64,000 bases of DNA from Erodium maritimum (taxonomy: Eukaryota > Streptophyta > Magnoliopsida > Geraniales > Geraniaceae): the NCBI GenBank assembly GCA_963921825.1, contig OY997590.1, positions 51,849,039 to 51,913,038 on the forward strand, written 5' to 3'. Under the pieces are notes generated by a model, which worked only from the letters and a program-made list of their open reading frames with translations, was not told where the DNA came from and searched no databases. Each line of letters opens with the position of its first letter. The first letter of the stretch is position 1. This document shows positions 58,981-64,000 of this stretch, piece after piece. The position numbers and the translations under genes were made by a program.

Positions 58981-60448
58981 AACTAGAATCACTTTTAAGT
59001 CTAGACCTTCTAGAATAATTACGATTTCCCTAAATTTCAATTTGACAAATAAAACAGAACAAATATATATATATATATGGGCACTTTCAAGTGATATCAA
59101 CTCTTATATTGTTACTTGTTACACAAATCTACAATTATCTATAAATTAAATTAGAAAAAACATCAAAAGGGTAGTTTGGTAACTCTATATCCTCTATATT
59201 TTTACTGCAGATTTTTTTACTACCCACATCTGATTTTTTTTAATTTTTAAATTGAAATTTTAATTCAAAATTTCAATTGTTTCACGGTTTTCATATACGA
59301 TATTACATATTATTGTATACAATATTACATAATTTTAGACCGGCTGGTATATAAAGTTCTTTTAGGTGTTCTAAGGTTTGAATTGATATTCCAACATAAA
59401 AATCAATGTTACAGAAATTTAAAACCGATATTACATAATTTATAACCAAACATTACAATTTTTTAATACAAATGTAATAAGTTACATAATAAAACTCATA
59501 AGGTTACAGAAATAAAAACTAAACATTACATAATTTCATGCTAAATATTACAGAAATTAAAATACACTGTTAAGTCATTTGATACCGAAACTTACAACCA
59601 TAAAATAACTTAAACAACCATAAATCTGCTTGCAGTAAACTCAAACTAAAAACCAAGAACAAAACCATATTAAAAAGCCTATAAACAAAAGAAAAAACCC
59701 TGAAAAACAATCCCAATCAACCTTGATTGCAGATCTGTCATCTTGAGAGGTAAAAAAGTTGGTGCAACTCAGGGTAGACCTGGTCGGATGATCAATCTTC
59801 TCAGACAACGGTGGTGGCGGCTTGAACTGGTCCAGACCTGAGCGGCGGAGGGGATCTACGAGCTGCTCCATATTCCGTTCATTTTTGCACAACAACCCCG
59901 TCTACAAAAATATACATGACAATTACATAAAAACTTTGTAATTGTATTACAACAAACTTTCATGCAAGTTATAGAAATATTACCTACCCGTTACAGAAAT
60001 ATACCCAGAAAGTTAGAAATATGTTATGCAATGTTTACAGAAAAATACACTGAAGGTTACAAATTCTTTGTAACAATGGTACAAAACACTAGCCTGCAAA
60101 TTACAAATGTTCAGTACATAAATTTACATGACAGTTCATAATACCTTAATATTATAAACATTTACGGAATATTTATCACCTAAAAAAATCTAGTTACAAA
60201 TGTTACCCCAAACTTTTATATACAACAAAGTTTGTTTTCAAAAATAAAACCCTAAAACACATATTGAGATGAACCAGCCCCATCAAAATCGAACATTGAA
60301 TTCAAATAAAACAAAACTGAAAAAAAATCAAAATCAAATGAAATGAAATTGAATCAAAATAGGACCTGATTTCAAAAACCTACCCCAGACAATTTAAATG
60401 TTCTGATTTCAAAAAAATACCCATGCTCGGAGAAGAAGAACATTTGCT

Positions 60449-60548
60449 GCCGTGGAAGCAGGAGCAGAGGTCGCCGTGGAAGCATGAGCAGAGGTCACCG
60501 CCGTGGAAGCAGGAGCAGAGATCTCCGCCGTGGAAGCAGGAGCAGAGT
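60449..60548. repeat. tandem repeat around gccgtggaagcaggagcaga, four copies
   Basis: Units of 30-33 bp. On the minus strand they give repeated CSCFHGGDL peptides, which explains the 108-residue frame there. Confidence 0.85.
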
Positions 60549-60568
60549 CGTCGCCGTGTATGAACCCA

Positions 60569-60735
60569 CTGTGTCGCTGTACTCCACACCCAATCGTGCT
60601 CTAGCCGCCATGGACGAGCTCGTGCCGCTCCGGCGGGCGTAGACAGATCGAGATTCTTCGCCTCTGTGTCGCTGTGCTCCACACCTAGTCGCGCTCCAAC
60701 CGCCATGGCCGATCTCGTGCCGCTCCGGCGGGCTC
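60569..60735. repeat. 71-bp direct duplication, offset about 95 bp
   Basis: ctgtgtcgctgtactccaca to gtgccgctccggcgggcg at 60569 recurs at 60664 with about eight changes. It lies in the GC-rich interior of the TIR element. Confidence 0.8.
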
Positions 60736-61236
60736 AGGCAGAGCTGACCATGCCCAACTCGAGAAGCCGCTCACGCGGAGGCTGATTCGTAGCTTGTGTT
60801 GGGTTTTGGATGTTAAGATGGGTTTAGGGTTAGATAAATAATCAGATGTATAATTACTGTTTTGCCCTATCTATTTGTAAAATTACCAGAATAAAATAAA
60901 GCTTCTCTTTATTTACATCTTTATGCCATTATAATTTAAACCATTGATTTAAATTGATCTAACGGTCAAAATTAGTGTAACAACTAACAAATTAAGCAAG
61001 TGGTAACACTTGAAAACATACCTATATATATATATATATTTACTAATGGGTTAGCTGAATACCCGTGTAGCCCAAAAGGTGTGCTCAGCCAAACCCCTTT
61101 TTATTTGTTCCATTTAATTATTGTGCAAGACAATAATGAAATAAAAATAATGGCTTTCATTTGATGAGAAACTGATTAAATAAATAAGCTTGGTTATATC
61201 AAAATAACTTTACCAGTATATTTTATCAAACGTCTA

Positions 61237-61760
61237 TCGTTGAAGCCCTAGCTGTGCTTTCTCTGTGCGTAGCCTCCTCCCCCCTCCCCCATTCCACCAT
61301 TGAAGCCTCTTGCTTCCATGCTTTCTGACTACCCTTGATTGGGTCCAACATTACCTTTAATTGTGGTGCAACAATAACCTTTCTAGGGTTTTTTCAACAC
61401 CCTTCTTCTTCATCTGTTTCCGTCGCCATCCACCCTCGTTGGTCGCCCCCCTCCATCCTATCCGTTTCAAGTCCCTCGATTGCGTCTGTACGATGGACTC
61501 GTTGAAGCCCTAGCTGTGCTTTCTCTGTGCGTAGCCTCCTCCCCCCTCCCCCATTCCACCATTGAAGCCTCTTGCTTCCATGCTTTCTGACTACCCTTGA
61601 TTGGGTCCAACATTACCCTTAATTGTGGTGCAACAATAACCTTTCTAGGGTTTTTTCAACACCCTTCTTCTTCATCTGTTTTCGTCGCCATCCACCCTCG
61701 TTGGTCGCCCCCTCCATCCTATCCGTTTCAAGTCCCTCGATTGCGTCTGTACCATGGACT
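61237..61760. repeat. 262-bp tandem duplication at the retroposon 5' end
   Basis: The segment starting tcgttgaagccctagctgtg at 61237 is repeated at 61499 with only a few changes (for example tgtacgatgg versus tgtaccatgg and one C-run length). The first copy starts at the retroposon 5' boundary. Confidence 0.9.
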
Positions 61761-62549
61761 CCGACCACCAGCTATGCCCCGTCGATGCACAGTCGCCCAC
61801 GTCGTGTTTCCTCTCCGACGTCGTTTACTGTCAACCCCATCCATCCTTCGCCTGAGATCAGGAGCTTTGCCGGCAGCGAGCCCTCCCCTTTGAAGGACAA
61901 GTCGAGCTCGTCCATGTAAGGGGCTCTCTTTCTCTATGAGCCCCAATTGCCGACGCCCATGTACCGGTATTCTAGTGTCGCCGCTGGAGGTCAGCCCGAC
62001 CAGGTGCACCACCCCCGACCGTCGCCGCCGGTGTCCTTTCACAGGTACCGCCCCCGGCCGTGCGTGCCTCGTCCTCGACGTGCCGTTCAATGCCTGCTAG
62101 CAGATCTGGTCTTCGATAGACGGAGGTGTATAAGATTCATTTGGATAAATGAGAAGACCCGTTGGGGGTGGGAGGGTCCGTCTACGGACTATACCCACAG
62201 ACCCGGGACTACCAGTGCTGGGAAGTCTCAGGAAATCCGCATTCAAGACACTACATTCAGCTTTTAGGTCTGCTTTGTACTTCTTTCTAGGTCGAATAAG
62301 TCTTTGGTTAGGTTGGTTTAGGACTTTAATTTTCGTTATGTCTCGTTGTTTTGAGACGTTGGTAAGGGGATGTCCTGTGTTTTTGTCTACGATGTCAAGT
62401 AGGCTATCTTTATGGGTCCATGAGCGATGGACTTGCTAAGGTCGGCCTGGACAAATATCTGGAACCCTGGGCGGTTACGCCCTACCTTGTTTGGTTACTT
62501 ATTTGCATATAATTCACTTCCTCAGTTACCCGTTTCAAAAAAAAAAATT
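61242..62549 (+). mobile_element. short non-LTR retroposon with poly(A) tail
   Basis: About 1.3 kb, ending in an 11-A tract (62537-62547). It is flanked by the 14-bp direct repeat AAACGTCTATCGTT (61228-61241 and 62550-62563), the hallmark of target-primed reverse transcription. The 5' end holds two tandem copies of a 262-bp unit. The 3' part (62270-62540) is T/G-rich like a LINE 3' untranslated region. There is no reverse transcriptase, so it is non-autonomous or an internally deleted LINE. The frames of about 100 residues inside have no recognised domain. Confidence 0.8.
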
Positions 62550-62563
62550 AAACGTCTATCGTT

Positions 62564-64000
62564 CACTTCGTTGTGGTGTTTACTCTATTATGTGTGACCC
62601 TTTAGGATTCATATAATGTTGGCACTGAGACAGAAATTAGCATTCCCTCCACAAGTTATGGGTAACTCCTATGGAGTATTCTCAAGATGGGTCATCCAAT
62701 GTCAAACGCTTTAACATCCGTGACGTTGACTCATATCTCTATATGCATGATCAGTGCTAAAACACGATCCTCCAATAAACTATCACACTAGCTCCAACTA
62801 TCGGTTTAAGTTAAGGACGAATGAATAAACTCACTCCTTTATTTCTAAGAGTTATAATATCGGGAAAAGACGCCTCGATACCTTAGAAAGAGTAGTATAT
62901 TCATGCCAGTTATCATTTTATCTTAGTGATAACATAACTTTTTCGAACTTTTATTAATCACAAATATGTTGTAATATTTTAATGTGGATTGTCCTAGGGC
63001 ACAAAACCAAACAATAACATCCACCGGCAACTCCAAATTGACATTATTGAGGACATGCAGGATCACTTTGAAGCAGATTACGAATCAAATGATAAAATCT
63101 ATGTACTTCGTTTTTTAATGAAATAATAATTAAGCTTATTAAAAGTGTGGTAGTTGAATTTGTTAGTTATTTGATTTGTGTTTCATAATTCAAATGCATT
63201 TATATTTGTGATTTTAGTGGTTTTATTTGTTACGTTTATGTTTTTGTTCAATATTTAATAAAGTCAACAAAACAATATTAGTTATCCTGTCAGCTGACAA
63301 GAATCAATAAAAAAACACAGTGCATAAAGGGTGTTTTTTTTATTTTCTTATGTGAGTTTGTCTTTGCAGGATCAATGCCTGTCGAATAGAGAATCGATGA
63401 TTTCTCTAAGGATGGGAGCATCAGGGACTGGCCCTGGGAGGGGTCCCTAGATGATGATTTGCCTCTCACTATCACCATTACCGTCGAGATCCCCCAGGAT
63501 CTCGGTATCCCGTTCCCCCCTTCCGTCACTTGTCTCTGCCCGTAGGGCATCAAAATACCATCTGTGACGGCTCTGATATGAAAAGGTTCAGTGAACCATT
63601 GTTCATTCATACTGAACTTCTGTGGTCGAGGAGCTTGTTCCTCGATGCAAAATAATATAATCGATTATCAAAGTTATAATATTGTACCTTTCGTTCAAAA
63701 AGAAAATAAAAAACTATGCATAAAGACCCGTAATATGAAAATTAACCGTTTTTAATATCTAAATCTTAAATCGATTCATAATCACAAGTTCCAATACAAT
63801 TTTTATGAATATAAACCAATTAATAAACTTAACCACATACATGCTCTAATATCAACCAATCACATCAACTGATTATACTCATAATTAACTTAAGTTGAAA
63901 AAATCTCTCCACACAACCTTTTAGAGGTTTCTCTCTATCCTTTTAGGGTTTAACATCGCAGCCGCCGCCCCCATTTTTTCTGATCATCTTCTATCCTCCC
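62564..64000. other. right end, no gene supported; possible LTR element edge
   Basis: AT-rich sequence. At 63570-63580 gctctgatatg resembles a minus-strand primer-binding site (tatcagagc), and the 106-codon minus frame at 63290-63610 spans it. A retrotransposon whose LTR runs off the right edge is possible, but no LTR end or polyprotein is visible. Confidence 0.3.

Larger units (their letters stand above)
59079..61022. mobile_element. TIR element inserted in (AT)n, possibly Mutator-like
   Basis: The left end gggcactttcaagtgatatc and the right end (inverse ggtatgttttcaagtgttac) share ttcaagtg and, about 30 bp further in, tgttacac in opposite orientation. Both ends abut TATATATA runs, which hides the target duplication. 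The interior has many acattacataattt and ttacagaaat words and a GC-rich part at 60400-60790. No transposase is seen. Confidence 0.45.

Overview
This window is nuclear DNA of a flowering plant, almost certainly a repeat-rich stretch between genes. It contains plant Ty1/copia and Ty3/gypsy elements with initiator-Met-tRNA primer sites, L1-type LINEs, Mutator-like and PIF/Harbinger DNA transposons, and one spliced plant universal stress protein gene. There are no bacterial operons, rRNA genes or CRISPR arrays, and I recognised no tRNA gene. The species cannot be named from the sequence alone.

Layout. 1-1.1 kb: part of an LTR-like sequence (minus) with minisatellites. 1.8-13.5 kb: a nest made of a copia LTR and copia 3' end (minus), two copies (A and B) of a ~3 kb gypsy LTR, a gag-only gypsy fragment, and a 1.65 kb copia solo LTR inserted in copy B. 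14-23.3 kb: two decayed LINEs (plus), the second split by gypsy solo LTR C. 23.4-32.3 kb: a complete, apparently intact Ty1/copia element (plus) with LTRs that look identical, a single 1341-codon polyprotein and a TCATC target duplication. 32.75-39.0 kb: a Mutator-like element with long terminal inverted repeats and a perfect 9-bp target duplication. It holds gypsy solo LTR D and a second nested inverted-repeat element. 39.5-47.9 kb: a second copia element (minus) related to the first. Its LTRs differ by only about 2%, but every enzymatic centre of its polyprotein is destroyed. 48.3-51.7 kb: Harbinger ORF1 remnant, another truncated LTR and a MITE-like segment. 52.27-53.02 kb: the universal stress protein gene (four exons, 162 aa), the only intact host gene I can support. 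53.3-54.8 kb: dead Harbinger transposase. 54.9-57.6 kb: gypsy solo LTR E. 58-64 kb: a proline-rich open frame of unknown nature, a TIR element, and a short retroposon with a poly(A) tail and a 14-bp target duplication. The right end is largely unassigned.

How it fits together. The window records layered insertion. Most elements can be ordered by nesting, and many have their target-site duplications readable. The intact copia at 23.4 kb could in principle supply proteins to the defective relative at 39.5 kb. I found no novel defence or metabolic system. The most unusual points are the recently inserted but catalytically dead copia, the shared flank of gypsy LTRs A and B, the gag-only gypsy fragment, a conserved hairpin plus splice-acceptor-like motif in diverged gypsy LTRs, the nested long-TIR elements, and the short retroposon with a duplicated 5' end. 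All coordinates and identities are by eye.
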